Notes: a model not told the origin generated them from the letters alone. Positions 1-11,300 are shown, counted from the stretch's first letter. The stretch: 64,000 bases of DNA from Pedobacter psychrophilus (GCF_001652725.1 NZ_LWHJ01000028.1:248001-312000), one strand, 5' to 3'. Translations and numbers: made by a program.

Positions 1-3000
1 TCGCCTGAGGATAGTAGCCAATATCAACACCTCCTCCAACTTCAGGATCAAAGCCAGTATAATTAGTTATGGTAGCTAAGTTTTGTCCGCTTGCATAAAT
101 TTGGATTTTCTGAATTTTAGCAGATTTCATCCATTTTGCCGGCAATGAATAAGATAACCTTACATTTTTTAATCGGATGTAAGAAGCATCTTCTACAAAC
201 CTATCAGAAACTCGGTTATTTTGGTTTGGATCGTTTTGAATAGCCCTTGGGATAGAATTTGAAGTTCCTTCTCCTGTCCATCTTCCAATAAAATATTTAG
301 AGTAATTTCCATTAGAAACCCCGCTTTCTGTATACCAACGATTAAAGTTTAAAACTTTATTACCTTCTGATCCTTGTAAGAAAACACTTAAATCAAAGTT
401 TTTAAAAGTAAAATTATTGGTTAAGCCATAAGTAAATGTTGGTATAGAATTACCTAAATTGGTTCTATCTTCATCATTAATAATCCCATCTCCATTAATA
501 TCAACAAATTTGATATCGCCGGGAGCTGTACTTGTTGCCGTATTGGTTCCTGCCGTTTGAACAGCATGAGCAGCAATTTCCGCTTGATTTTGGAATATAC
601 CTTCGGTTTTAAAGCCATAGAAATAATTTACAGGATAGCCTTGTTCAATTCTTCTGGCTCCACCTGTAATTCTAGCAAAACCATTATTAATTGGAGAAGC
701 TAGACCTAAGGATGTTAACTCATTTTTATAAGCCGAAAGAATTAGATTAGAATTCCATTTAAAGTTTGTTTTTTCAATATTAATGGTGTTTAAACTAAAA
801 TCAATTCCTTTATTTACCATATCTCCAGTATTAAAAGGAATTGGTTCATAAGTTCCAGAAGTTGCAGGAACTGGTACTCTAAATAATAAATCAAGAGATT
901 TTCTGGTATATAAATCTATTGCAGTAGTAATTCTGTTTTTTAGAAAACCTAAATCTAGACCAACATTGAGTTGCTGATTTTTTTCCCAACCTAAATTTGG
1001 ATTTGAAAGAGCAGTTGGAGCTGCACCAGTTACTAAACCACCATTCCCAGAATTGTCTCCAAATGCATATCCAATTCCGCTGTTAATTCCTGCTAAATAA
1101 GAAAATGCTGGAATATCTTGATTTCCTACAGAACCATAACTTAGTCTAAGTTTCAAATCACTTAACCAAGTATAAGATTTCATGAAATCTTCGTCAATTG
1201 CTCTCCAAGCAAATGAGAAGGCAGAAAAATCGGCGTATTTGTTTGAAGGTCCAAAGTTTGAAGATCCATCTCGTCTTACGCTAGCCTGAAATATATATTT
1301 GTTTTTATAATCATAACTTGCCCTGGCTACATAAGAAAGTAGTGTTGAGGTGCCATATCCATTAAAATTATAAGTTTCAGAGATGTTTTTAGCTGCATAA
1401 ATATTATCATTAAGTACAGGGAAACCTAAAACAGTATAACCGCTTCTTCCAGCGCCCAAAGTATTAAAATTGTTTTCTTGAGCAGTAAATCCCGCTAATA
1501 GGCTAAAGTTATGATCGTTTATTTTTTTACTGTAATTAGCAGTGAATTCTCCTAAATAATTAGGACTAAAATTAGTTTGATCTGTCACCCCAGTTCTGAT
1601 ATTAGGCCTTGCGCCAGAAGAAGGGATTGCAGGATTATATCCTCTTAAACTTTGGGTTATAAAATCTAAACCTAAATTGGCTTTAAGGTTTAATCCTGTA
1701 AACAATTCATATTCGCCAAAAACGGTACCTGTCAATCTGAATTTTGTATTCAAAAACTGAGGGACTTCAAGATTATAAACCGGATTTGGCTCGTCAAAGC
1801 CATCAACACTTCCGTTACCGCCGGCATAAGTGCCATCAGGATTTCTTGCCTGAACAGTTGGCGGAGCGGTTAGGGCAAGAATAATTACACTATTAAAAGG
1901 ATCATAAGTATTTTGAGGAACCTCTTTAGTACGAGACATTGTTAAACTGTTTCCTATTTTAAGTTTTTTGCTGGCTTGTAGGTCACCATTAAAACGAAGG
2001 TTAAATCTTTCGAAATTTGTGTTTTCTATAATTCCATCTTGATTAAAATATCCTGTAGACAAAGCATATTTAGCTTTTTCGCTACCACCACTAATATTAA
2101 CAGCAGCGTTTGTCATGGCAGCACCTCTAAAAACTTGGTCTAACCAATCAGTTCCAGCGCCATAAGTTTGTTCAACTGCATTTGGATCTGCCAATTTTGG
2201 AATAGGATTTAATAAACTAGCTATTCTTGCTTCGTTATTGATGATCGCATAATCCTTAGCATTAAGTACTGAAGGTAATTTCCATGCTTGTTGATAACCT
2301 CTATAAATATCTGCATTAACAACAGCATCGCCAGCCTTGCCTCTTTTGGTAGTTATCAAAACAACACCATTAGAACCTCTTACTCCATATATAGAAGCAG
2401 CAGCAGCATCTTTAAGGATATCAATAGATTCTATTTCATTAGGGCTAAAAGAATTAAGTATATTATCAGAACCTTGATCTGGTAAAGGAAATCCGTCTAA
2501 GACTATTAATGGATTATTGGTTCCTGTAACAGAAGAAATTCCACGGATTCTTATTGCAGTACCGCCAGTACCACCCGGAGCTCCTGAGTTTTGAACAATT
2601 GTAACACCGGCGACTTTTCCTTGCAAAGCCTGAGCGGCATCTGCCACAGGGCGAGAAGAAATGTCTTTCGCTGAAATTGAGGAAATTGAACTAGAAACGG
2701 TTGTTTTTTGCTGAGTTCCGTAGCCTATTACCACAACTTCTTGTAAGCTTTTATTATCTAAAATTAAAGAGACATTAATAACTGACTTACCATTTGCATT
2801 GATTTCTTGAGTTACGTAGCCTAAGTAAGAAAAAACAAGGGTTGATTGTGGATTTGGTGCATTAATAGCATAATTACCATTAACATCGGTTTGCGTTCCG
2901 CCAACAACGCCTTTAATTCCAATGCTAACACCCGGCAGAGTAATTCCGTCGGCATCGGTAACTTTTCCTGTAATTTTTTTTTCTTGCGCTTGTAATCTTA

Positions 3001-3052
3001 CAGCACAAAAAATTGAAAACAGGAGAAAAACTAGAGTAATTTTCCTTTTCAT
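1..3052 (-). CDS. SusC/RagA-family TonB-linked outer membrane protein (C-terminus off the left edge)
   Basis: Reading the minus strand from the ATG at 3052 gives an open frame to base 1, about 1,017 codons, with no stop. A signal peptide of about 23 residues ends in LQAQ. It is followed by a CarboxypepD_reg-like domain (about 24-110), a TonB plug domain containing the SusC-family motif YGVRGSNGVVLITTKRG near residues 215-235, and a long aromatic-rich beta-barrel. Family members import oligomers across the outer membrane together with a SusD lipoprotein and TonB energy. The last visible residues (GVDIGYYPQAR) resemble the segment just before the usual C-terminal barrel strand, so probably only 10-20 residues are missing. 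A susD partner would lie beyond the left edge. The substrate cannot be told. The divergent membrane regulator at 3382 is a likely controller. Confidence 0.95.
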   Translation of the reverse strand, partial: MKRKITLVFLLFSIFCAVRLQAQEKKITGKVTDADGITLPGVSIGIKGVVGGTQTDVNGNYAINAPNPQSTLVFSYLGYVTQEINANGKSVINVSLILDNKSLQEVVVIGYGTQQKTTVSSSISSISAKDISSRPVADAAQALQGKVAGVTIVQNSGAPGGTGGTAIRIRGISSVTGTNNPLIVLDGFPLPDQGSDNILNSFSPNEIESIDILKDAAAASIYGVRGSNGVVLITTKRGKAGDAVVNADIYRGYQQAWKLPSVLNAKDYAIINNEARIASLLNPIPKLADPNAVEQTYGAGTDWLDQVFRGAAMTNAAVNISGGSEKAKYALSTGYFNQDGIIENTNFERFNLRFNGDLQASKKLKIGNSLTMSRTKEVPQNTYDPFNSVIILALTAPPTVQARNPDGTYAGGNGSVDGFDEPNPVYNLEVPQFLNTKFRLTGTVFGEYELFTGLNLKANLGLDFITQSLRGYNPAIPSSGARPNIRTGVTDQTNFSPNYLGEFTANYSKKINDHNFSLLAGFTAQENNFNTLGAGRSGYTVLGFPVLNDNIYAAKNISETYNFNGYGTSTLLSYVARASYDYKNKYIFQASVRRDGSSNFGPSNKYADFSAFSFAWRAIDEDFMKSYTWLSDLKLRLSYGSVGNQDIPAFSYLAGINSGIGYAFGDNSGNGGLVTGAAPTALSNPNLGWEKNQQLNVGLDLGFLKNRITTAIDLYTRKSLDLLFRVPVPATSGTYEPIPFNTGDMVNKGIDFSLNTINIEKTNFKWNSNLILSAYKNELTSLGLASPINNGFARITGGARRIEQGYPVNYFYGFKTEGIFQNQAEIAAHAVQTAGTNTATSTAPGDIKFVDINGDGIINDEDRTNLGNSIPTFTYGLTNNFTFKNFDLSVFLQGSEGNKVLNFNRWYTESGVSNGNYSKYFIGRWTGEGTSNSIPRAIQNDPNQNNRVSDRFVEDASYIRLKNVRLSYSLPAKWMKSAKIQKIQIYASGQNLATITNYTGFDPEVGGGVDIGYYPQA

Positions 3053-3381
3053 ATTAATTTATTGGTTAATAATTGGTTAAGCCGATATGCCAATCTGTAG
3101 GAAGATTATTCTATCGACAATCAAAAGTAAAAACTCTAAATCAAAAGCAAGCTACGGGAAACTACTATAATAGCTGTACAAGACGCAAAGCCAGTCTAAA
3201 ACTCCAATTTCATTACTACATTACTACTACATGTTGTGATTTTAGCTTATTACCCTATTAATGATTCTTAAAACAAATTATTATTTTAATTCTTTTAATA
3301 GCTTAAGTATAGATTTAATAACGCAAAAAATTTATATTACTATTGTACATTAAACCAAATTATAGCATCTAATTTTTATTA
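3053..3381. other. Divergent intergenic region between the susC-like gene and its probable regulator
   Basis: This 329-base spacer has no supportable gene. It contains a candidate promoter for the susC-like gene (3122-3151, minus strand) and two direct copies of ATTGGTTAA at 3061-3069 and 3072-3080. The copies are spaced 11 bases apart, about one helical turn, and lie between the promoter and the susC start in the leader. The repeat could be an operator or RNA element, but this is only inference. A weaker promoter-like TACTATTG lies near 3339 on the plus strand upstream of the regulator gene. Confidence 0.5.
3122..3151 (-). promoter_or_regulatory. Bacteroidota-type promoter for the susC-like gene
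   Basis: On the minus strand a -7 element TACTTTTG (consensus TAnnTTTG) at 3122-3129 is preceded, after 18 bases, by CTTG at 3148-3151, close to the -33 TTTG. It would give a leader of roughly 60 bases before the ATG at 3052. Confidence 0.5.
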
Positions 3382-6285
3382 ATGAAGCAAACGATTAGTA
3401 TTTTCTTTATTATATTTTTTATTGGTTATGCCCATGCTCAGATTGGAATACCAGAGATAAAAAACTTTAGCTCTGAAGATTACAAAGGGGGCACTCAAAA
3501 TTGGGAAATAGGGCAGGATAAAAGTCAGATAATGTATTTTGCCAATAATGAAGGATTAATAACCTATAATGGAAAATACTGGCATAATTACCCACTTCCA
3601 AATAAAACGGTTGTTAGGTCTTTTAAAATTGATGAAGACGGCAAAATATATGTTGGTGGTCAGGATGAGATTGGGTACTTCTTTCCTGATGCTAATGGCG
3701 TTTTAAAATATCATTCTCTAAAAAGTTTAATTCCAAAAAATGAAAGACAACTAGAGGATATATGGGACATAGTAATATTAAAAAAAGAAATTTATTTTAG
3801 GACAAATTCTAAAATTTTGCTGTTAAAAAACGGCGTTTTCAGCATCTATAAAAGCGACGCATCTTGGGAATATTTGGGATTGGTCAATAATCAAATATAT
3901 GCCCAGGATATTGCCAGAGGGTTGTTAGCTTTTAAAAATAATACTTGGGAAACCATTGCGGTTCCTAATAATTTTGAAGAAGCATCCATTACCTCAATTT
4001 TACCTTTTAGCGGAGACAGCTTATTAATGACATCCAATAAGAACGGTATTTTTATCATTAGTAGAAACGGTATTTCTAAAATTAAAAGCCAAGACCAATA
4101 TGTTTTTAGCAATAGTAGAATTTACGATGCTGTAAAAGTTAATAGTAATCTATATGCTTTTGCTACTGTTTCTTCGGGATGTTTGATTGTAAATAAAAGA
4201 GGACAAATAGTTCAAAAATTTACTTCCTCTGAAGGGCTGCAGAAAAATAACCTGCGATGTATTTTTCAAGATAAGAATCAAAACCTATGGTTAGGTTTAG
4301 ATGATGGAATTGACTTTGTGGCATTTAACAATGCAATCAAATATATTTATCCCGATAAAACTAAGCAAACCAGTTCTTACGCTACAAAAATAATAGATAA
4401 TAAATTATATGTAGGTACATCAAACGGCTTATTTAATGCTAATTTAAATATCCAAAATAAAGATATTTCCTATTCTAACGAACCTTTTTCCGAAACGGCA
4501 AGCATTCAAGGACAGATTTGGAATCTAAATATTCTTAACAAAAAGTTGTTGATTTCTAGCGAGGAAGGAGCTTATGAAATTTCTGACTCAAAGATAAAAT
4601 CATTATATCGCTTACCTGGAACATGGATGTTTGAGCCGCTCTCTGCTTACTCGCCAAGTAAAGAAATTGTAGCAGGAACATATAATGGATTGGTTTTTTT
4701 AAACTATTTAGAAAATGGGCAGTTTTCGAATAAACGAGAGATAACTGGAATCAATGAATCACTACGTTTTCTTGTATATGACTCAAGTACAGATGCAATT
4801 TGGGCTTCGCATCCTTACAGAGGGATTTATAAGTTTAAATTAAATGGTTCTAAAACAGACATTTTAGAAAAACAACTTTTTACCGTTAAAGACGGCTTGC
4901 CTTCTTCATTAGGCAATTATGTGGCGAAAATAAAAAACAGAATTGTAGTTGCAACCATTAAAGGTATTTATGAATTTGAGGAACAAGAAAAAAAATTCAC
5001 GCCTTCAAAAACATTTAAGCCTGTTTTTGGCAATATGAATGTACAATATTTTAAAGAAGACCAATATGGTAACATTTGGTTTGTTAGTAACAAACATGTT
5101 GGTGTTGTAGATTTTAACAGGAAAGAAAACGGCAAGGGCTTTAGTATCATCTATTTTCCAGAATTGACCTCAAAAGTACTAGCGGGATTTGAGAACATAT
5201 ATCCTTATAATCAACAAAATGTATTTATAGGTGCAAATAAAGGGTTAATTCATATCAACTATCTAAATTATGTTAAAAACATAAAACAATTAAATGTAAA
5301 CCTAACACTAGTAAAAATATCAGGAGAAAAGGATAGTATTTTATTTGGGGGATATTTTTTATCAAAAAATCATGTTAGTGAAAAACAAGACGATAATCAA
5401 AATATATCGCTTAAACACCAATATAATTCTCTTCATTTTGAATATTCATCTACACTTTATGAACAACAAAACAATATTGAATTTAGCTACAAACTCTCTG
5501 GTTTTGATAATAAATGGTCAGAATGGAATGCAAAGAGTGAAAAAGATTATACAAACCTGCCGCCTGGAGGATATGAATTTTGCGTTAAGGCAAGAAATAA
5601 TTTAGGTAGTGAGTCTGCTGCGGTTACTTACAAATTTACTATTGCACCAGCGTGGTATCAAACTTGGATATTTTATCTTGTTTGTTTTTTAATGGTTTGT
5701 CTTATTATTTATTTACTAATACAAAGGCAAAAGCGCAAACATTTAAAAGAACAAGAATATTTAAGAAAAACTCATTTGCTAGAAATAGAGCATAATGAAA
5801 AGGAGATTGTTAAACTGCGTAATGATAAGCTTGAAGCAGATGTTAATTTTAAAAATAAAGAACTTGCTACCGCAACCATGCATTTAATGCAACGGGGAAA
5901 ATTAATTTTAAAAATAAAAGAGGAGTTATTACCTATTGTTAAAACGGAAAATATCGAAGAAAGCCCTGAAGAGTTTAAAAAAATACTTAGTCTAATTAAA
6001 GATGCGGAGAGAGCAGATAGTGATTGGGAACATTTCTCTGTCCATTTTGATCATGTTCACGCAAATTTTTTATCGAAACTGAAAGAACAAATCCCTTCAT
6101 TGAGCGCAAACGATTTAAAACTTTGCGCATATTTAAAAATGAATCTTACCTCTAAAGAGATTGCTCAATTGATGAGCGTTACTGTAAGGGCTGTTGAGGT
6201 AAGCAGATATCGTTTGAGAAAAAAATTAGATGTAAGTACTGATACTAATTTGTTCAATTATTTAATGGAGATTACTGGAAATTAA
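3382..6285 (+). CDS. Membrane one-component regulator: propeller, Y_Y_Y domain, TM, LuxR-type HTH
   Basis: The 967-residue product has a signal peptide (about 1-19, ending AHA). A long region of Reg_prop-like propeller repeats follows (motifs such as NLWLGLDDGIDF and GNIWFVSNKHVGVVDF), then a Y_Y_Y domain around 680-750 (FSYKLSGFDNKWSEW, NLPPGGYEF). One membrane segment at about 758-782 leads into a basic coiled coil (about 785-850) and a C-terminal HTH (about 906-955; LSANDLKLCAYLKMNLTSKEIAQ, read as two adjacent parts). No histidine-kinase or receiver domain is present, so the architecture is a transmembrane one-component regulator. It senses in the periplasm and binds DNA at the cytoplasmic face. 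It is transcribed away from the susC-like gene at 3052, the usual position of the regulator of such a transport locus. The ligand is unknown. Confidence 0.85.
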   Translation: MKQTISIFFIIFFIGYAHAQIGIPEIKNFSSEDYKGGTQNWEIGQDKSQIMYFANNEGLITYNGKYWHNYPLPNKTVVRSFKIDEDGKIYVGGQDEIGYFFPDANGVLKYHSLKSLIPKNERQLEDIWDIVILKKEIYFRTNSKILLLKNGVFSIYKSDASWEYLGLVNNQIYAQDIARGLLAFKNNTWETIAVPNNFEEASITSILPFSGDSLLMTSNKNGIFIISRNGISKIKSQDQYVFSNSRIYDAVKVNSNLYAFATVSSGCLIVNKRGQIVQKFTSSEGLQKNNLRCIFQDKNQNLWLGLDDGIDFVAFNNAIKYIYPDKTKQTSSYATKIIDNKLYVGTSNGLFNANLNIQNKDISYSNEPFSETASIQGQIWNLNILNKKLLISSEEGAYEISDSKIKSLYRLPGTWMFEPLSAYSPSKEIVAGTYNGLVFLNYLENGQFSNKREITGINESLRFLVYDSSTDAIWASHPYRGIYKFKLNGSKTDILEKQLFTVKDGLPSSLGNYVAKIKNRIVVATIKGIYEFEEQEKKFTPSKTFKPVFGNMNVQYFKEDQYGNIWFVSNKHVGVVDFNRKENGKGFSIIYFPELTSKVLAGFENIYPYNQQNVFIGANKGLIHINYLNYVKNIKQLNVNLTLVKISGEKDSILFGGYFLSKNHVSEKQDDNQNISLKHQYNSLHFEYSSTLYEQQNNIEFSYKLSGFDNKWSEWNAKSEKDYTNLPPGGYEFCVKARNNLGSESAAVTYKFTIAPAWYQTWIFYLVCFLMVCLIIYLLIQRQKRKHLKEQEYLRKTHLLEIEHNEKEIVKLRNDKLEADVNFKNKELATATMHLMQRGKLILKIKEELLPIVKTENIEESPEEFKKILSLIKDAERADSDWEHFSVHFDHVHANFLSKLKEQIPSLSANDLKLCAYLKMNLTSKEIAQLMSVTVRAVEVSRYRLRKKLDVSTDTNLFNYLMEITGN

Positions 6286-6393
6286 ATGGCAACTTATTAA
6301 TGTTAAGATTAGGGATTTTCACTGTGTGAAGTGTGTTCTTTAGCAACAGCAGTAAAGTCTATATCTATAATTAAGATTAAAAAGGATGATTAT

Positions 6394-6417
6394 AAAAAAG
6401 GAGGTTAAAAAACCTCC
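6394..6417 (-). terminator. Intrinsic terminator of pafA
   Basis: Seven-base-pair stem GGAGGTT/AACCTCC with a 4-base loop (6400-6417). On the minus strand it is followed by a run of T (plus-strand A at 6394-6399). It lies between convergent genes. Confidence 0.7.
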
Positions 6418-6486
6418 CTTTATTATAAAACATTAATCAAAAAGCTTTATTCAGAAAACTACGTAACGTTAAAAATTCCACAGAAA

Positions 6487-8148
6487 TTACTTCTTCAAAA
6501 CCTCTTCTATAGGTAAACCAATATTACCGCTAGGTTCTTGAATATGCAAAAGAGCGGCTAAAGTTGGGGCAATATCAGCCATACTTGTTGGCCTATTTAA
6601 CGAGCCTTGCTTTATTCCCCAACCCATAAATACTAATGGAATGTGCGTATCATAAGGATTCCAAGTGCCATGAGTTGTACCTGTTTCTGCAATACCTTGA
6701 AAATAACCTGGTTTTAGTAAAATTTGGATTTCACCACTTCTCTCTCTATTATAACCATTGATAATCCTGGTTTTTAAAGCATCAGGGATAGGAGAAACAG
6801 CTGCATTCTCCATGTCTATGGCATAAGCTACCCCATCTTGATCTTGCAAATAATCAACACAGGCTTTTTTTATAGCATCAATATCTAAGTTCTTTTCTTT
6901 GATTAATTTATTGTTAAAGTTTACTTGATAATTATTAAAACTCAATATTAATTTTGGTTGATTAAACTGCTTTTGTAATAAAGCGTTAAGGTCTTTTAAT
7001 ATAGTTCCCCCGCCCCATAAACCAGCAGGAATATTATGATCCATCAAAAATTGTCGGTTATGTGCAGCGCCATGATCTGCAGAAAGAAAAACGGTGTATT
7101 CGCCTTTGCCAACTGTTAAATCCAAATAACTTAAGAAATCTGCTAAGTCTTTATCTAAACGCAAATAAGTGTCTTCAGTTTCAACAGCGTTAACACCATA
7201 TTGGTGCCCTACATAATCTGTAGAAGATAAACTTAATGCTAAAAAATCCGTTTGATCGTGTTTGCCCATTTGCTCGTTAGCGATGGTTTCTTTTGCAAAA
7301 TCTAAACTGATAGAGTTGCCATAAGGCGTGTTTCTTATAGCGCCATATGAGCCATTCAAAAATTTAGAAGTAAAATGAGGAAAAACAGGAGCCGTTTCTC
7401 CTTTCATCTTTCCTTCATAAGGCGTGTTATCTGCTGTGCTTTGTAAATAAGTATCTAAGGGATAAAGCGTATTCCAATCTTGTTTCAAATACTTTTCCGC
7501 AAATTTTTGGCTATTAAATGTGTTTACCCAAATTGGTAATTCCTTCATGTAAAATGTACTGGTTATCCAATTTCCTGTCTTATCATCAAACCAGTATGCT
7601 GCATCTGCGGCATGGCCGGCAGGTAAAATTCCACCACGATCTTTTAATGCAATTCCTATTACTTTAGATTTAAAGTTTGTAGCTAATTTTAATTCATCAG
7701 TTATTGTGCTTGCTAATAAATTCCTTGGAGACATTTCGCCAGCGGTAGATGTGCTTCCTACGGTTTGTACAGTAGAATCTTCTGTACAATACATAGATTT
7801 CCCTGTTTTTTGAATGATAAAATCGTTACCCGCAATACCATGAATTGCCGGCACTGAACCAGTATAAATTCCGCTATGACCTGCCGCTGTTACAGTTGGC
7901 ACATAAGGGATTTGAGTGTTCTCACAAGTGAAACCTTCTCTTAACAGCCTATTAAATCCGCCAGTTCCGTATCTATTAGCATATCTATATAAATAATCCC
8001 ATCTCATTTGATCTACCACAATTCCAACTACTAATTTTGGACGGGCAGGAGTTGAGATATTCTGTGAAGTTGCAGGTTTCTTTTTTTGTGCCGAACTTAT
8101 AATAGGAATAAAAAGAATTGCAATGAATAGGATTTTAAATTGCTTCAT
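6487..8148 (-). CDS. pafA: Alkaline phosphatase PafA-like, secreted
   Basis: The 553-residue protein begins with a signal peptide (about 1-20, ISSAQ). The core follows the phosphate-irrepressible alkaline phosphatase PafA of Flavobacteria. A metal-binding Asp lies in VVDQMRWDY, and the nucleophile candidate Thr87 lies in PTVTAAGH followed by YTGSVPAIHGIAGN. Metal ligands appear in STDYVGHQYG, SADHGAAH and TTHGTWNPYD. Length and motifs match PafA, so a zinc-dependent monoesterase that frees phosphate from organic phosphates in the periplasm or outside the cell is expected. A TAGATTTG -7 element just upstream (8169-8176) suggests its own transcript with a short leader. Substrate preference cannot be read from sequence. 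Confidence 0.88.
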   Translation of the reverse strand: MKQFKILFIAILFIPIISSAQKKKPATSQNISTPARPKLVVGIVVDQMRWDYLYRYANRYGTGGFNRLLREGFTCENTQIPYVPTVTAAGHSGIYTGSVPAIHGIAGNDFIIQKTGKSMYCTEDSTVQTVGSTSTAGEMSPRNLLASTITDELKLATNFKSKVIGIALKDRGGILPAGHAADAAYWFDDKTGNWITSTFYMKELPIWVNTFNSQKFAEKYLKQDWNTLYPLDTYLQSTADNTPYEGKMKGETAPVFPHFTSKFLNGSYGAIRNTPYGNSISLDFAKETIANEQMGKHDQTDFLALSLSSTDYVGHQYGVNAVETEDTYLRLDKDLADFLSYLDLTVGKGEYTVFLSADHGAAHNRQFLMDHNIPAGLWGGGTILKDLNALLQKQFNQPKLILSFNNYQVNFNNKLIKEKNLDIDAIKKACVDYLQDQDGVAYAIDMENAAVSPIPDALKTRIINGYNRERSGEIQILLKPGYFQGIAETGTTHGTWNPYDTHIPLVFMGWGIKQGSLNRPTSMADIAPTLAALLHIQEPSGNIGLPIEEVLKK

Positions 8149-8168
8149 GTCTTGATTTTTAAGATTGT

Positions 8169-8176
8169 CAAATCTA
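8169..8176 (-). promoter_or_regulatory. -7 promoter element upstream of pafA
   Basis: TAGATTTG on the minus strand matches the Bacteroidota -7 consensus TAnnTTTG, about 20 bases from the ATG at 8148. No clear -33 TTTG is seen at the usual spacing. Confidence 0.4.
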
Positions 8177-8258
8177 AGGTTTCTTTATTTTAATATAAGA
8201 GGTTAACTGAAATGTTATGTTTAAGAAACATTAATTTAATTTGGTATTGTTCTTTTGC

Positions 8259-8317
8259 CACTAATGCACTAATTTTCACTAATCTAATGGAGAAGTATTT
8301 TTTATGATTTCACTAAT
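8259..8317. repeat. Four direct copies of CACTAAT
   Basis: CACTAAT occurs at 8259-8265, 8267-8273, 8277-8283 and 8311-8317 in the 231-base spacer between pafA and the large barrel gene. The rest of the spacer is AT-rich and holds nothing else recognisable besides the pafA promoter. Confidence 0.5.
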
Positions 8318-8379
8318 TTAAATGCAATAATAAATCTTAATAATTCTAAAATCAGTCAAATAATAAACTGAATCCACTA

Positions 8380-11300
8380 TTAAAAATAGGCCCTAAATTG
8401 TAGGCCGCCGGTATGGATGGTCCTAACGTCATTAGATTTACGCCCTTCATAAGTAAAGTTGAGTTGGATACCGTTTGCTATGGTTGTTTGAAACCCCGCA
8501 GACCAAGTAAGATTTTTTCCTGGTTGTAAACCATCCAATAATTCGTAAGCTACAGAGGTGTTGTTTTTGCCTTCAAAACTATTATTAATAAAATTAAACT
8601 GACTGGTTATTGTTCCTTTTTTAAGAATGTTATATCTTAATTCGGATCCAATTTTTGCGTTTAAGGTTTTTTCTCCGCCAAAAACCACATCATTTTTTTG
8701 ATTTTTTAAATTGATTAAAAAAGTGGTTTTAAAATCGGTGCTAAATTGGTAACCAAACTCGGGTTGTAATTCATAATAGTTAATATGATAGTTTCTTTCG
8801 GTAAATAATTGAGATGAAAAATCCTTAACGCCATTATTAAAAGAGATATTGAAATTACTTTTTCTAATAAAATTCCATCTTATGCGTAAACTTTTCTCCT
8901 GATTATTTCTACTGTCAAATCCGTTAGTTAGCAACAATTTACTTCCTAATTTTTGCAAGCTCACATCAAAACCAAAAACAGGATTAGAGCGATTAAAAAA
9001 CAAAGTGTTCCTAATAAAAGAATTTAGCGCAATCAAATTACTTTCGTTAATGCTGGTTTGGTAAGGGTTAAATAAAACACTTTCGCCAGCTAAAACTTTT
9101 TTATCAATACGTAATGATGTAATGTTAGAAAATTTAGAGATAAAAACAGGAACCTTCTCTTTTCTATTTTTTAATATGATAGCTGGGTTTAGGGTTAAAG
9201 TTTGGTTAATATTTGTAAAATTAGACCTTACAAATTGGTTATTTGGTCTAAAAATTTTGATGTATCGGGCTTGGTCAGGAAATCTGGAAATCTCAAATTC
9301 ATTTAATTCTTTTATGCCATTACTATTGTAATCATTCCAGGAATAAATTCCCTGTGCGGCTGCAACTTCTAAATAAACAAATTCTCTTTTTGGCTCCTGT
9401 CCGGTTCCTAATTCGTAAAAAGATTGAAGATTAATAAAGCCTTTCAAACTTGTAAAATTATAATCAACCCTACCTAAAAGAGTTTCTTCGTTTTGCTTTA
9501 AAGTATCATTATTTAAATATTTTAAAGTGCGATAAGAAGCATTTATGGATAAATTAGAATTGGATGTTTTACTAATTAATAATTTACCAGAAACCGTAAT
9601 TGCTTTAGAAAAAGCAATTAATGTTTGTCCTAAAGGCAAATCATCAAAACGTTGGTTATAAAGCAATAAAAAGGAAGTTTTTGCGGTATCGGCAGATTTA
9701 AAATAAGCTTCGTATTCTCTAAAAGCAAAAGATTGTAAACTCAATTGATTGGTGCTTAAATTATTGGGTTGATTGTTCTCGGCTCGGTAAGCCAGACCAG
9801 CCTCATTAACTTTAAAAACCTTTGAAACCGCTAAATTATTTTTGTAAAAAGCACCATCTTCTACAGTTGTTTTAGAATTTAATAAACTGCCCGCATAAAA
9901 TAATCGGTATTTTTTGTAATGATAAACAGAAGCTAAAGCTTGCTGAATTCCGTTATAGCTGCTACCTCTGTTAAAGTTAGAAAACGTATAATTTATTTGC
10001 TTTAAATCGTTTTTGAACAGCTTAAAGTTTAGGGTTGTCCAATGCTCATCCGCTGGAACCAAAACAGTTCCTCTAAAGTTAAAATCACGATCAAATTCTA
10101 CCGGCCGATAACGCTCTAAAGGTTTAAATTGCTGGTTTAAATATTCATAACTCAAATTACTTTTCAGTTTTAAACCAGTAGTGTCATTTCCTTTAAAATT
10201 TCTTTGATCTTGAAAAATGAGTTTGTAAGCAACACCTTTATTTTGAGCGTTTCCTATGTTAGAGTAAAGGTTTACATCATTATCGCTGTAGCCAACCTCG
10301 GTGAAAATATTTGTTTTTTTACCGATTTTATAATCAGCATTAAGCGTTATTAATTGTTGTTTTTTAGGCGTTACCAGTAAAGTTACGGGCTCATAATCTC
10401 CTTGTAAAACTCCATTAATGGACGCATTAAAAACATAAACCCTTCCGTTTGCTTCTGATGAGGTGTTGATGCGATAATTTCCAAGATTTGCTCCAACAAA
10501 AGTAAAGCCTACCCTAAACTTTGCCAGCAAAGGATTGGTGTTGTAAACATAAACGCCTTGAGCGCCTAACGTGTCAATTTTTTTGTACAAAATCTCATTT
10601 TGGCTAAAAGCAACACTATCAGCATTGGGGAAAACAGCTTGATTAATATTATTTCCAATACCTGATAAAAATTGTTTCTGTGGATCGCTTAAGCTTTGTA
10701 TTAAAGGTCTGTTTGCGTTATCTTGTTCGCTGTAGTAATTAAAGCCAATTTTTAACTTTTCAGATTTAAAGCCTTGATTTAAATTGTACAAACTTCGGGC
10801 AAAAACCTTATCAGAATATTCAAACTCCACAACTATTCTAGAATTTCTGGTGATTAATCTTTTAGATGTGAAAGTCAACTCTGAAGTATTATAATCCATC
10901 ACATAATCATTATCCTGCCCACGTAAAAGCAAAACACCATCAATATAAACCCTTTCCGTACCAGAAAGAACAATAATAAATTGCTCTCCATTATTGCCTT
11001 GTAAACGATACGGACCTTGATTTCCTTCTATACCATCAAATTGGTTTCTTGCAGAACGACCTTTGGCTACCGCCGCCGCAAAAGTTGTAGAAAATTCATG
11101 TCCGTTTTTATCTTTAAAATTATTGCTAAATAAAGCGCCTTGGGTGCGTTTGTAATAATTGGTAAAATAGCTGTCGGGTTTTCTAAGCTCATAATCTCCA
11201 GCTATAAGTGTAGTGCCCTTTCTTTTTAACTGGATAAAAACTTTATCAAAATCATTTATTTGCTGTGTATTTCCTTCAGGCTGTATAGGGATATTGTCAT

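Noticed and set aside
3073-3261. Open frame in the susC/regulator spacer
   Set aside because: It overlaps the promoter, has no family resemblance and poor composition, so it is not a gene.
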